A stretch of 64,000 bases of DNA, taken from NCBI GenBank assembly GCA_050949745.1, contig JBMNGF010000010.1, positions 1-64,000 on the forward strand, written 5' to 3'. Made by a program: the position numbers and the translations under genes. Below are positions 44,411-53,724 of this stretch, in pieces. The stretch comes from Syntrophaceticus sp050949745 (GTDB lineage: Bacteria > Bacillota > DSM-12270 > Thermacetogeniales > Thermacetogeniaceae). A model generated the notes under the pieces. It was not told the DNA's origin, ran no database searches, and was given only the letters and a program-made list of their open reading frames with translations. Positions within the stretch are counted from its first letter, which is position 1. Each line of letters opens with the position of its first letter.

Positions 44411-45165
44411 AGCCTCACAGGCACCCCTCTCTCTGCCAGGTATTCTTTTGCCTCCCTGATGGTGTATTTCTGATAATGGAAGATGGAAGCAGCCAGTACA
44501 GCATCAGCCTTTCCAATTATAACACCCTGGTAAAGATGCTCCAGATTCCCCGCTCCGCCAGAGGCAATAACCGGTATCTGTACCGCCTCACTGATAGCTC
44601 TGGTCAGTTCCAAATCATAGCCCTCTTTGGTGCCATCCCGGTCAAAACTCGTCAAAAAAATTTCCCCTGCACCTCTTTTTTCAATCTCCTGGGCCCAGGC
44701 AACAGCATCAACACCTGTCCCCTTACTCCCTCCATGAGAAAGGATTTCCCAACGGCCTGGTGCAATCTGACGGGCATCGATAGCAACTACAAGACAGCCT
44801 TTCCCAAACTCTTGAACCGCTGCGGTCACCAATTCGGGCCTTTCCACTGCGGCAGTCCCCAAAGATACTTTATCAGCCCCAGAATGCAAAAGTTCGCCGA
44901 TATCTTTAATACTCTTGACCCCTCCGCCAACTGTAAAGGGAATGGAAACATGTTCTGCAAGCTGTTTTACCAAATTGACCATGGTTTTGCGCCCCTCAAC
45001 AGTTGCGCTGATATCAAGGAAAACCAGTTCATCTGCACCTGCTGCTTCATACTCTGCAGCCATGGCCACCGGATCACCGGCATCCCTCAAATCTCCGAAT
45101 TTCACACCTTTGACAACCCGCCCCCCCTTAACATCAAGGCAGGGAATAAGGCGCTTATTACACAT
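44407..45165 (-). CDS. hisF: imidazole glycerol phosphate synthase subunit HisF
   Basis: The 252-residue (beta/alpha)8 barrel has RLIPCLDVKGGRVVKG at the start with the catalytic Asp, FTVGGGVKSI and VVAIDAR with the second Asp region. It cyclises PRFAR with ammonia that normally comes from the HisH glutaminase; no hisH is in this operon. The ATG at 45165 (MCNKRLIPC) fits the family; an upstream in-frame start would add 16 atypical residues. Confidence 0.96.
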   Translation of the reverse strand: MCNKRLIPCLDVKGGRVVKGVKFGDLRDAGDPVAMAAEYEAAGADELVFLDISATVEGRKTMVNLVKQLAEHVSIPFTVGGGVKSIKDIGELLHSGADKVSLGTAAVERPELVTAAVQEFGKGCLVVAIDARQIAPGRWEILSHGGSKGTGVDAVAWAQEIEKRGAGEIFLTSFDRDGTKEGYDLELTRAISEAVQIPVIASGGAGNLEHLYQGVIIGKADAVLAASIFHYQKYTIREAKEYLAERGVPVRL

Positions 45166-45300
45166 TTTAATCCCCCTATAAAACCCCCTGATTTTGTTTG
45201 CATGATGCCCCATCCACCCGCTTCGTAACCGTGTAATTGAGTGAATGATACAATAAGAGTCTGCGATATTATTGGATTAATAATAGGTATTTATTGATTA

Positions 45301-46026
45301 TTATAGTACAGCTTGAATCGCCTCTTGGAAAGTGAATCTTCCTTCATAGAGTGCTTTCCCGATGATGACACCCTCCACACCCAGTGACTCCAATATCCTC
45401 AACTCTCTCAGATCATCGAGAGATGCCACCCCACCGGAGGCGATCACCTGCATGCCTGTTTCTTCGGCCAGTTCAGCTGTAGATTGTATATTAGGGCCGG
45501 TAAGCATCCCATCCTTACTGGTATCTGTGAACACAATCCGTCTGCAGCCCAGATCCTGCATCTGGCCAGCCACTTCTAAGAAGTGTTTGGAAGACAGATC
45601 CTGCCACCCCTTGACTGCCACATATCCGTCCCGGGCATCGATCCCTACCACAACCCGCTCCCAGCCAAAAGCAGCACAGGCCTGCTGCACCAGTTCCGGA
45701 TTGCTGACTGCAACCGTCCCCAGAATGACACGTTCCACACCGGCGTTTAATGCTTCCCGGATCTGTTGAAGTGTCCTGATCCCTCCTCCCAATTGAACAG
45801 GAATGCCAACACTTTTCACAATTTCCCTGACCACAGGCAGCTGCTGGGATTCTCCCACAAAGGCGCCATCCAGGTCCACCAGATGCAGCCACTGTGCTCT
45901 TTCCTGCTCCCAACGGAGAGCCACAGCCACAGGGTCTTCATCGTAAACAGTTTCCTTACTAGCTTGTCCCTGCAGCAGACGCACACACTTACCTTTCCTG
46001 AGATCAATTGCCGGAAAAATCAGCAT
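45301..46026 (-). CDS. hisA: phosphoribosylformimino-AICAR-P isomerase HisA
   Basis: The 241-residue (beta/alpha)8 isomerase starts MLIFPAIDLRKGKCVRLLQG, with VQLGGGIRT, VVVGIDARDG and IASGGV motifs. The ATG at 46026 has GGAGG upstream; sequence further upstream in the same frame is repeat DNA, not coding. It converts ProFAR to PRFAR, the substrate of HisF encoded next. Confidence 0.96.
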   Translation of the reverse strand: MLIFPAIDLRKGKCVRLLQGQASKETVYDEDPVAVALRWEQERAQWLHLVDLDGAFVGESQQLPVVREIVKSVGIPVQLGGGIRTLQQIREALNAGVERVILGTVAVSNPELVQQACAAFGWERVVVGIDARDGYVAVKGWQDLSSKHFLEVAGQMQDLGCRRIVFTDTSKDGMLTGPNIQSTAELAEETGMQVIASGGVASLDDLRELRILESLGVEGVIIGKALYEGRFTFQEAIQAVL

Positions 46027-46291
46027 AAATCTACCAACCTCCTCATTTAGTCGTTGGTCGTTAGTCGTTGGTAGTTGGTAGTTGGAACCAAACAGCCTCG
46101 AACGAACACCAAAGACTAACATAAAAAAACAGAAGCCGGAAACCAGATGACTGGAAGCCGGAAGTCTAATGTCGAAGGCAACCAGGAACTGCTTCGAATC
46201 AGCAGTTCGATTACCAGGCAATAAACAATCTATATTGTCCATCTCTTGACCGAACATCTTTTTCCAACAACTGACAACTAACCAGCCACTA
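46027..46291. repeat. family C/D repeat block between hisB and hisA
   Basis: TTAGTCGTTGGTCGTTAGTC-like units (46047-46088), family D units (GAAGCCGGAA, 46117-46160), a GAACTGCT/AGCAGTTC hairpin (about 46187-46209) and, next to the hisB stop, TTTTTCCAACAACTGACAAC and related units. The whole gap is non-coding. It lies where hisH is found in many his operons. Confidence 0.7.
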
Positions 46292-46879
46292 CTATAATTT
46301 CCCCTTGGTAGAGGGTACACCACTTTCCCTAATATTCAACATCACAGCTTCTCTCACTGCCCGGGCAAAAGCCTTGAAGATGGCCTCAATAATATGGTGA
46401 GCGTTTTCCCCACTTATGAGACGCAGGTGCAGAGTGATTCCCGCATTATTGACCAGAGCACGAAAGAACTCTGGCACCAGCTCTACAGGCAACTCCCCAA
46501 CTCTTTCACAATTCACATCGACCTCATAAGCCAGATAGGGCCTTCCGCTGAGATCAACCGCTGCCAGAGCGAGAGCTTCATCCATAGGTATGATAGCTGA
46601 TCCATACCTGGTAATACCCACTTTATCACCAAGAGCCTTTTCCAGGGCCATCCCCAGACAGATACCGGTATCCTCAACTGTATGATGGGCATCTACATGC
46701 AGATCGCCACTAGCTTCTACAGTAATATCAAAAAGGGAGTGCCTTGCCAGCAGATGCAGCATATGATCGAAAAAACCGATCCCTGTAGTTCCATCAAAGC
46801 CCCCCTTCCCGTCCAGCTTGAGCTTGACCTGTACCCTTGTCTCCCCAGTTGTCCTTTTTATCTGTGCTTCCCGCCCCAT
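46292..46879 (-). CDS. hisB: imidazoleglycerol-phosphate dehydratase
   Basis: The 195-residue enzyme has the twin Mn-binding motifs GIGFFDHMLHLLARH and DAHHTVEDTGICLG and a second pair (HHIIEAIFKAFARAV) near the C-terminus. The ATG at 46879 follows AGGGGGG; the frame is open further upstream only through repeat sequence. It is the monofunctional form without a HisN phosphatase domain. The TAG stop is immediately followed by a family C repeat. Confidence 0.96.
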   Translation of the reverse strand: MGREAQIKRTTGETRVQVKLKLDGKGGFDGTTGIGFFDHMLHLLARHSLFDITVEASGDLHVDAHHTVEDTGICLGMALEKALGDKVGITRYGSAIIPMDEALALAAVDLSGRPYLAYEVDVNCERVGELPVELVPEFFRALVNNAGITLHLRLISGENAHHIIEAIFKAFARAVREAVMLNIRESGVPSTKGKL

Positions 46880-46929
46880 TAATACATCCCCCCCTAAAGA
46901 CCTGCCCAGGGAGCAATCCCCGTGGCAGG

Positions 46930-47047
46930 CTAGTTCGTCATTGGCCATTAGTGGTTGGCCATTGGAAAATGACTTTGTTTGCTTCTCAACCAAACAAGCT
47001 CGATCGAAGATCTTTTTCCAAAAACTAATTACTAACCACTAACGACT
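46930..47047. repeat. family C element between hisG and hisB, supplying the hisG stop codon
   Basis: A roughly 118-bp unit with inverted ends: CCATTAGTGGTTGGCCATTGG on one side and CCACTAACGACTA on the other, with TTTTTCCAAAAACTAATTAC inside. On the minus strand it reads TAGTCGTTAGTGGTTAGT and on to TTTTTGGAAAAAGATCTTCG. The last two residues (Ser-Arg) and the TAG stop of hisG are encoded by it. Confidence 0.75.
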
Positions 47048-47698
47048 ACTCTTGATGGCCTCTATAAATGAAAGCAGGCGATCATGCTTAACACGATAGG
47101 AAACCCTGTTGGCCACCAGCCTGGCAGTTGCTTCGGTTATCTCATCGATTGACACCAGGTTGTTTTCCCGCAGGGTCCTGCCGGTAGAAACCAGATCGAT
47201 GATTACCTCAGCCAATCCGACTAACGGCGCCAATTCGATATTTCCTGATAATTTGATAACCTCTCCAGGCAAGCCCCGCTTGCGTAAGTATGATTCTGCC
47301 ACACGGGGAAACTTGGTAGCCACTCGCAGCTGCCCATGTTGTGCAAGATATCCAGATAGACCCCCTTGGTACAATTCCAGCTTTGCCGAGGGTACGGCAA
47401 CCACAAACTTACACTCCCCAAAACCCAGGTCTGTTAACTCACAGATATCCTTACCCTGCTCTAAAATAACATCCTTGCCAGCTACCCCCAGATCTGCCGC
47501 CCCATACTCCACAAAAGTAGGCACATCGGCAGCACGGCAGATCAAATAACGCACATTGTTCTCTTCATCCTGATAGATCAATTTGCGCCCATCCTTCTCC
47601 ATGTCCACACGAAAAAGCCCGGCATCCCGTAAAAGGCCAGTTACGAGTGGAAGGAGGCGACCTTTAGGCAAAGCAAAAGTTATCATATAATCTTTCAT
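47039..47698 (-). CDS. hisG: ATP phosphoribosyltransferase, short form
   Basis: The 219-residue catalytic subunit lacks the C-terminal regulatory domain of long HisG, so it needs HisZ, encoded just upstream. Motifs include ALPKGRLLPLV, AADLGVAGKDVI and the PRPP loop IIDLVSTGRTLRENN. It is the first, feedback-regulated step of histidine synthesis. The final codons and TAG stop come from a family C repeat. Confidence 0.96.
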   Translation of the reverse strand: MKDYMITFALPKGRLLPLVTGLLRDAGLFRVDMEKDGRKLIYQDEENNVRYLICRAADVPTFVEYGAADLGVAGKDVILEQGKDICELTDLGFGECKFVVAVPSAKLELYQGGLSGYLAQHGQLRVATKFPRVAESYLRKRGLPGEVIKLSGNIELAPLVGLAEVIIDLVSTGRTLRENNLVSIDEITEATARLVANRVSYRVKHDRLLSFIEAIKSSR

Positions 47699-47711
47699 AA
47701 TGCTCTCCCCC

Positions 47712-48887
47712 TCATTTCTCCATCACCAGGATGTGAGGAATCCCCTTTCTGGAGGCATAGGAAATGGACTTCTCCCTGGGTTGTTCCGTAATATCAACTT
47801 CCACAATAAACCCCTTCTCCCTTAATTCCTTTGCCTTTCCAGCAACCTCACCCATATCATCACCAGTGATAAAATAATCAGGTATCTGCTCCATAAAAGA
47901 AGGGAACTGTTTATCTAAAACCTCCATTACCCGGTCTATGGTCAAAGCAAACCCTGTAGCTGGGCAGGGATAACCGAAATTTGCTAACAGCTGATCATAT
48001 CTTCCCCCACCACAGACAGGATAGCCAACCCCGTTAACATAGCACTCAAAAACAAGTCCTGTATAATAACCAAGCCCCCGCAGCAAAGTCAGATCGATCT
48101 TTACTTGCTCACGGAAACCATAATCGGAAAGGATCTCCCACACTCTGCATAAACTGGCCAATCCTTTCTGAGCAGGTTCATCCTGAATCAATCCTGCAAG
48201 CTGATTAAGCACTTCAACCCCACCATGCATGTAGGGTAGAGATGCAAATGCATCTTTTCGCTCAGGGGAAAGATGAGAATCAGCTACCAGCCCTTCCCAG
48301 GTCACTAAATCCTTTTTGCTGAGAGCAATCTCTGCTTGTTTACGCTCTTTGGTAGAAAACCCAGCCCCCTGCAGCACACCAGCCAGAACATCAACATGGC
48401 CTACTGTGATTTGGAATTCCTTGACCCCTGCCAGCTTCATGGACTCCGCAGCTAGGCTGATCACTTCAGCATCAGCATCAGGCCCGGCAGCCCCCAAGAG
48501 TTCTACACCAGCCTGATAGTATTCTCGCTGCCGTCCGCTGTGGCTCTCTCTGCGAAAGACATTGGCAGCATAACATAAACGTTGGGGAAACTCCTTGTCA
48601 ATCAAACGTGCGCTGACAAGCCGTGCAATTGGAGTGGTCATATCCGGCCTTAAAACTGTAATCCGGCCCTGATCATCAATAAAACGATAGAGTTGATCAG
48701 GCAAAAGATCGCCCAGAGCAGGTGCCAGGACATCATAGTATTCGAAGGTTGGGGTTACAACCTCCTGGTATCCCCATAATTGAAACAGCTCTAACAAATT
48801 GTTTTCCAATTCACGTTTTTGGCGCGCTTCTCCAGAGAGGAGATCTCTCACTCCACCTGGCATCAAAACAGTGCCTGAGTTATCCAT
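47712..48887 (-). CDS. hisZ: ATP phosphoribosyltransferase regulatory subunit
   Basis: The 391-residue paralogue of class II histidyl-tRNA synthetase has MPGGVRDLL, the motif 2 region RPDMTTPIARLV, FRRE and the motif 3-like GGGRYDQLLANFG, but without the full synthetase C-terminal anticodon domain. It forms the HisGS hetero-octamer with short HisG. ATG at 48887 with AGGGAG upstream; a start six codons earlier is possible. It is the first gene of this his operon. Confidence 0.92.
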   Translation of the reverse strand: MDNSGTVLMPGGVRDLLSGEARQKRELENNLLELFQLWGYQEVVTPTFEYYDVLAPALGDLLPDQLYRFIDDQGRITVLRPDMTTPIARLVSARLIDKEFPQRLCYAANVFRRESHSGRQREYYQAGVELLGAAGPDADAEVISLAAESMKLAGVKEFQITVGHVDVLAGVLQGAGFSTKERKQAEIALSKKDLVTWEGLVADSHLSPERKDAFASLPYMHGGVEVLNQLAGLIQDEPAQKGLASLCRVWEILSDYGFREQVKIDLTLLRGLGYYTGLVFECYVNGVGYPVCGGGRYDQLLANFGYPCPATGFALTIDRVMEVLDKQFPSFMEQIPDYFITGDDMGEVAGKAKELREKGFIVEVDITEQPREKSISYASRKGIPHILVMEK

Positions 48888-49072
48888 TATACTCCCTGCT
48901 TTCAAATGATATCAGCCGATAAGCTGGCTATTTTTACTTATTTTGCATATAATCATATCATAAATGAATATAATAGAAAACATTATATTAAAAGACAGAT
49001 ATGGAATGGAAAATGAAGATGGTGTGAAATAAAATAGGGCCCGATCGGGAGAACCGTATGATTGGGCCCTCA
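48888..49072. other. intergenic region between hisZ and ger operon 2
   Basis: The 185 bp hold the AT-rich promoter region of the his operon, with several TATGAT/TATAAT-like hexamers, a small AGCC...GGCT inverted repeat about 50 bp upstream of hisZ, and the terminator at 49036-49070. No -35/-10 pair stood out. No T-box motif was seen. Confidence 0.4.
49036..49070 (-). terminator. terminator of germination operon 2
   Basis: On the minus strand AGGGCCCAATC pairs with GATCGGGCCCT around a 13-nt loop, followed by ATTTTATTT. It lies directly after the ancestral stop codon (49073-49075) of the broken C-subunit gene, which supports that longer gene end. Confidence 0.75.
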
Positions 49073-50328
49073 TTATTCTTTGATAGAAAGGGGATCCAAT
49101 ACCAATCCAGTCTGCGTCAATTCAGAAGTAATTTTCACCTCAACCGCAACATTGGGAAGCCAGTCATCTCTCCAGTCATCCTTTCACCTTGTTCCCAGAC
49201 ATCAGGGTGTTCCCGGTAAAGCCTATCACCTAAACCGAGAAAATCGCTTTGCAGTTCCCGTAGACCGCTCTTAATGCTGCCTCAACTTCTCTTCTGATGG
49301 CTTTTTCCTTTTCCTTCTCCAGCATCTCTAAAGTTCCTACGGCTCGCCGACCGCGAGCCCTGTTTTTTCCACACATCAGACATACCCTTCATCCCTGATT
49401 TCAACCTGAAAAGATATATTATCTTCAGTAATGACCGGCTCAATCTCGTGAGCTCCCAGCTTGTTGTAACCAAGTGATGCCCATATTCACCTTCAGAGGG
49501 AGTAGGCACTGTATAAATACCACCTTCGATCTTCCCCCTGACCCAACGCGCCCCCCTGGTCTCACTGGGTCCCAGATAATCTACCAATTTATCACCCCGG
49601 AAAACACCTGCCCCTTGGAACACCAGCTGGTTGTTTTCTGCTGTTGAACCTTCACCTGATTTATTTTCCTGCATCGGCTTAACACTTACAGCAGCCACAA
49701 TAGCATCTTTTCCCTCTTCACTGAGATCCGTTAAAAAATCACCCAGCACAACAGGATAGTAAGTAGGCGCAAGTTTATGAGGCATTTCCATCTGCATTTT
49801 GATCGACGCTCCGGGTACCTTTTCCTGAATCGATGATCCTCTTAATAAAAGATCCTGGGCGCTGCCATAAGCCATCACCATCCAGATGGAACGCCGCATC
49901 TCCCAGTGTCTGACAAAAAAGTCCATCACATGGGACACACCCTCCCTTCCTAAACCCTCTCCTAAAACGATGGCATTCAATTGTTTGAAGCGAACCACAT
50001 GTGGACTTTCTTCTGATATTTGCGCCAGTGCATGAGGTACACTTCTAGCTTTAACACTTATCACAAAAAACGGTTTTTCGCCCCCGCCACCTTCACCTCC
50101 TTCACCACCGCCCCCTCCCCCCCCTCCTGAGGCCAATCCCCCGGGGTTGACAAATTGAAAGGAAACCAGCAGTTCATCATGCTCTAAAGAGTCCACCCCC
50201 ACCATAGAGATAAATGCCATTCTATCTATTTCCACCTTACTCCAACAACCTGATAGATTTACTGTAAATACTAAGATGATGGCAATCAGTATCTGAGTTT
50301 TCAACCTGGTAACTATAAACTTCATCAT
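49073..50328 (-). pseudogene. Ger(x)C lipoprotein, operon 2, C-terminus disrupted by frameshifts
   Basis: The N-terminal part is a normal Ger(x)C protein: lipobox LSGC followed by WSKVEID, a glycine-rich linker (GGGGGGGGEGGEGGGG) and the first GerAC domain to about residue 285. From about 49465 the homologous sequence jumps frames: HEIEPVITEDNISFQVEI, LEMLEKEKEKAIRREVE, GLGDRLYREHPDVWE and DDWLPNVAVEVKI are each in a different or shifted frame, ending at a TAA at 49073-49075 just before a terminator. The uninterrupted frame ends at 49282 (348 residues with a scrambled tail). Either decay or sequence error; the receptor would lose its C-terminal domain. Confidence 0.75.
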
Positions 50329-51434
50329 GTTTTGCCTCCTTGCCTGCCTTTTCTTCTGACTGCAACTGCAATGTAAAGTAGGAGCACTGTTCCCACCACA
50401 ACCGTAAATGCAACAAATGGAAAATAGCGTGATAAATCTAACCTGAGGTGGTTGGTATCATGCCAGCCAATCAGAGACAGCACTACTAAGGTAATTCCAT
50501 AGGGCATCACCAGAGGTCTGTATTCTCTAAGATTACAGACCTCTGCAAAGATCATGACAGACACATAGTAAAAGGACATTATTTTAAGGCTAACAGATCC
50601 TACCCAGATCCCAACCACCAAAGACTCGATACGCTCCAGAAAAGTAGTACCCAGACTCACTGTTTTTGCCAATTCAAAGGTAGGGAACATCATCCGGGAG
50701 GTTTCCGGAGCCCCGAACAGGGCAATCAAGCCCACTACATCAATAAACATAACCACCAAAAGTATGGCGGCAACAGTCAGCACTAACTTCTTGGCATCCT
50801 CCGGAGACCGCAGAGATGGAATGATCATCAATAAAAACGCCCCTTCGGCATAAAAGGCAGTAAGAATGACTCCCCCCCACACTATATCGGGAAAAGTATT
50901 GGTTAAATAAGGTTTCAACTGCACAAGATCCATTTCAGGAGCTGCCAGGGCAAAAAGAAAGAAAAAAACTGCTATAAACAGAGGAAAAACAATTTCATTG
51001 ACTCGGGAAAATACCTCCAGCCCCAGGTACACTCCATAGGCAACAAGCACGACAAGCAATGCATTCAATACAATCAATGGAGTTTCAGGTATGGTTTCAA
51101 TGATCAATAATATGCTGAAAGAACGAACCTGATAGGCACTGATAAGCAAAAAAAACAGGGCAAAAACAATGCACACTATCCGTCCAAACCAGGGGCCAAG
51201 CAAGTCAATACTGTACTCCACCAAATTCTTTTTAGGGAAGCGCAGGCCTAGAGAAACAACAAGAACACCTATTAATACTCCCATAACCCCTGCAATCAAT
51301 ACTGAAATCCAAGCATCCTGACCTGCCTCTGCGGACAGCAGTGCGGGAACAACCAGTATCATGCTGGCCAGAATAGAATTGGAAACCAATAAGATTGTCT
51401 GCCATCCGGATATTTTGCCTTGCTCAATGCCCAT
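50325..51434 (-). CDS. spore germination receptor subunit B (GerAB/GerKB family), operon 2
   Basis: The 369-residue membrane protein has about ten helices of the GerAB/APC superfamily and shares the IYGVYLGIEV-like motif of operon 1 (here VAYGVYLGLEVFSRVNEI). The ATG at 51434 has GGAGGT 5 nt upstream; a start four codons earlier overlaps that signal. The stop overlaps the C-subunit start (ATGA). Intact. Confidence 0.92.
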   Translation of the reverse strand: MGIEQGKISGWQTILLVSNSILASMILVVPALLSAEAGQDAWISVLIAGVMGVLIGVLVVSLGLRFPKKNLVEYSIDLLGPWFGRIVCIVFALFFLLISAYQVRSFSILLIIETIPETPLIVLNALLVVLVAYGVYLGLEVFSRVNEIVFPLFIAVFFFLFALAAPEMDLVQLKPYLTNTFPDIVWGGVILTAFYAEGAFLLMIIPSLRSPEDAKKLVLTVAAILLVVMFIDVVGLIALFGAPETSRMMFPTFELAKTVSLGTTFLERIESLVVGIWVGSVSLKIMSFYYVSVMIFAEVCNLREYRPLVMPYGITLVVLSLIGWHDTNHLRLDLSRYFPFVAFTVVVGTVLLLYIAVAVRRKGRQGGKT

Positions 51435-51462
51435 TTTTACCTCCATTGTGAATTAGTTATCC

Positions 51463-51702
51463 CTATTTTGGATAGAGCAATCTTACCAGAGGGTCAAAAA
51501 CATATTCTATAGCTCTGGTAGGGTTGGGAATCGGGAGATTAAAGACCATTGCCAATGCCAAGATAACACCAAACAGCAGAAAACAACTGAAAACAATGAG
51601 TTCCCTGTTTAGGTGCTGCTGCTTTAATTTAGGTGCTTCATAATAGGCTATCCCGGCACCGAGCAGCAATACCAATAATGCCTGCAAAAACACTGTGATC
51701 AC
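51463..51702 (-). CDS. small two-helix membrane protein in ger operon 2
   Basis: The 79 residues have two hydrophobic helices (FLQALLVLLLGAGIAYY and ELIVFSCFLLFGVILALAMVF) and a short C-terminal tail. It lies between the A and B subunit genes in the same direction. Many ger operons of Bacillus carry a small two-helix D subunit that modulates germination; by size, topology and context this may be an equivalent. Start GTG at 51702; a GTG three codons later is possible. Confidence 0.65.
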   Translation of the reverse strand: MITVFLQALLVLLLGAGIAYYEAPKLKQQHLNRELIVFSCFLLFGVILALAMVFNLPIPNPTRAIEYVFDPLVRLLYPK

Positions 51703-51743
51703 CCTTATTCTTGTTCTGTTTGACTGTGCTGCTTATCTCTTCC

Positions 51744-53372
51744 CTAGTTTTCCCCGTCCCCTTCATCTGTTGATCGAACTTCAGGGGGCTCTGGACGCTG
51801 GCCAGGAGCCTGCCTTATTCTGTTCGGTGAGCGGAAAAGTAGAGGGCGCCTGTCCATCGCCCACCAGGGTGCCCGATAGAACACATCATGCCACTCCCCA
51901 GGAACAGCAGGTGAAATCGGATAAAGATAAGGAACTCCAAAGGACCGCAAAGAAGAAAGATGCAGCAGTAAAAACATTAAACCCCAAAAAATACCTACCA
52001 GTCCAAATGAACCAGCAAGGAGAAGTATGGGATAGCGCAAAAACCTGATAGCTGTTGATGCCGAATAGTTTGGAATCAAAAAAGAAGCGATAGCGGTCAG
52101 GGCAACGATAATCACCATGAAAGGGCTAACAATACCGGCAGCCACTGCAGCCTGCCCTAAAACCAGTGCCCCTACCACTCCCACAGCCTGACCTACTGAC
52201 TGAGGCATACGTGTACCTGCCTCCCTGAGCATGTCAAAGGTTACTTCCATCAACAGTGCCTCCACAACCGCAGGAAAAGGAACCCCTGCACGCCCAACTG
52301 CCATACTTAACGCCAGACTAGTAGGAATCATCTCTTGATGGTAAGAGGTTAGGGCAACATAAAATGATGGCAGTGTTAATGTCAATATTAAAGCCACCCA
52401 TCGTAACGGGCGGATATAATCATGGGATAAATAGTAATCCTCAGCAGATTGCATAAACTGACTAAAAACTGCGGGAACGATCAGAACAAAAGGTGTGTTG
52501 TCCACTATAATAGCTACTCTGCCCTCAACCAGGCAGCCTGCCACCTTGTCAGGCCTCTCTGTGCGATCGATCAGTGAAAAGGGCGTCCGGTAGCTATCTG
52601 TGATAAAGTCCTCGAGATATCCGCTCTCTAAAATAGAATCGGTATCAATATGCTGTAGGCGCTCATTCACTTCAGTTACAATTGATGGATTTACTAACCC
52701 ATCAATATATGCAATACAAATATCAGTTTTTGTAACAGTGCCAATTTGCAGCATATCAAAGCGAAGCTTAGGTGTTTTGATGCGGCGCCTGATCAAAGCG
52801 GTGTTGGTTCGCAATGTCTCTGTGAAACCATCACGGGGGCCATGCACAAAGGATTCTGATTTAGGTTCTTCGAGGGAGCGCGCCTCCCATCCCTTGACTT
52901 CGATAGCCAAGGCTTTCTCAGCACCATCGATAAACAGAATCGCGAAACCAGCGAGTAAGAGGTCTAATATCTTTCCTATTTCATTTTCCTCTTTGATACT
53001 GTTGAACGTAACCAGCCAATTGAGAATTAAATCATAAGAGTTTTCAGGCAGCAGTTCTGAATCCACATCCTCCAAGCTCTGCATCATAAAGGGCTTGAAG
53101 ATTGACTCACTGATTGATGTGCTGTCAACAAGTCCGTCAATAAATACTAAACCAACCCGGATCTCCTTATTTGAGCCAAAAGAAAACTGGCGCACCGCAA
53201 AATCACTGGTTTCAGCAAACAGTTTTTTCATTAGCTCTATATTGTATTCTAGGACATGGTTGACAGATTGCTCTAAAACATCCTGATCCGGCTGCACTTT
53301 TTGCAATCGAGACTCTATCCTGCGTTTTTTAACTTCTGACGGTTTAAAGGGCTTCCGCAATGGACGATACAG
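51744..53372 (-). CDS. spore germination receptor subunit A (GerA/GerKA family), operon 2
   Basis: The GerA-family protein has a soluble N-terminal region ending TERPDKVAGCLVEGRVAI and a C-terminal membrane domain with VPFPAVVEALLMEVTFDMLREAG. The nearest ordinary start is TTG at 53360 (538 residues), but AGGAGG lies 20 nt upstream of it and 8 nt upstream of an in-frame CTG at 53372, so a CTG start (542 residues, LYRPLRKPFKP) is plausible. First gene of operon 2; paralogue of 25600-27225. Confidence 0.88.
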   Translation of the reverse strand: MYRPLRKPFKPSEVKKRRIESRLQKVQPDQDVLEQSVNHVLEYNIELMKKLFAETSDFAVRQFSFGSNKEIRVGLVFIDGLVDSTSISESIFKPFMMQSLEDVDSELLPENSYDLILNWLVTFNSIKEENEIGKILDLLLAGFAILFIDGAEKALAIEVKGWEARSLEEPKSESFVHGPRDGFTETLRTNTALIRRRIKTPKLRFDMLQIGTVTKTDICIAYIDGLVNPSIVTEVNERLQHIDTDSILESGYLEDFITDSYRTPFSLIDRTERPDKVAGCLVEGRVAIIVDNTPFVLIVPAVFSQFMQSAEDYYLSHDYIRPLRWVALILTLTLPSFYVALTSYHQEMIPTSLALSMAVGRAGVPFPAVVEALLMEVTFDMLREAGTRMPQSVGQAVGVVGALVLGQAAVAAGIVSPFMVIIVALTAIASFLIPNYSASTAIRFLRYPILLLAGSFGLVGIFWGLMFLLLHLSSLRSFGVPYLYPISPAVPGEWHDVFYRAPWWAMDRRPLLFRSPNRIRQAPGQRPEPPEVRSTDEGDGEN

Positions 53373-53724
53373 AAAAACACCCTCCTTTTCTTTATTTTTA
53401 GCATGATCTATGTCGCCTGTTTTTATGTCACTTGTTTTATGTTATTTGGTTTAACGGTTAACAAAATACTCCCATGGAGGAAAAAACCAACTTCATAGTT
53501 TATTAATGCACTTTTATCCATTATGCTGCTCTACACCGGCTAGAGCAGATTATTTATCTATTTTCTCAACTGGCGGCCCCAATTATGTGTCCGGAAAAAA
53601 TGTTATTGACAGACTTACTATTATTCTCTGCACTGGCATTAATAAACTTGTAACAGTTTAGGTGAAAAGGAAACCATAATTAGTGTAGTCTTTTGTATCG
53701 GCATCAAAAAGGGGAGTTGTCTTT
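53373..53724. other. divergent intergenic region
   Basis: The 352 bp are AT-rich and hold divergent start signals for ger operon 2 (-) and the amidase gene (+). A TTGACA near 53610 on the plus strand has no matching -10 at the right distance. Forespore-type promoters are expected but none could be assigned. No gene is seen. Confidence 0.35.

Noticed and set aside
46047..46088. CRISPR-like array of TCGTTGGTAGTT units
   Set aside because: Units are 7-8 bp, contiguous and degenerate, without spacers.
46185..46215. tRNA-like arm (GCAGTTCGATTACC)
   Set aside because: Only one hairpin; no acceptor stem or anticodon arm around it.
46089..46257. Remnant of hisH between hisB and hisA
   Set aside because: No frame shows glutaminase motifs; the stretch is repeat sequence.
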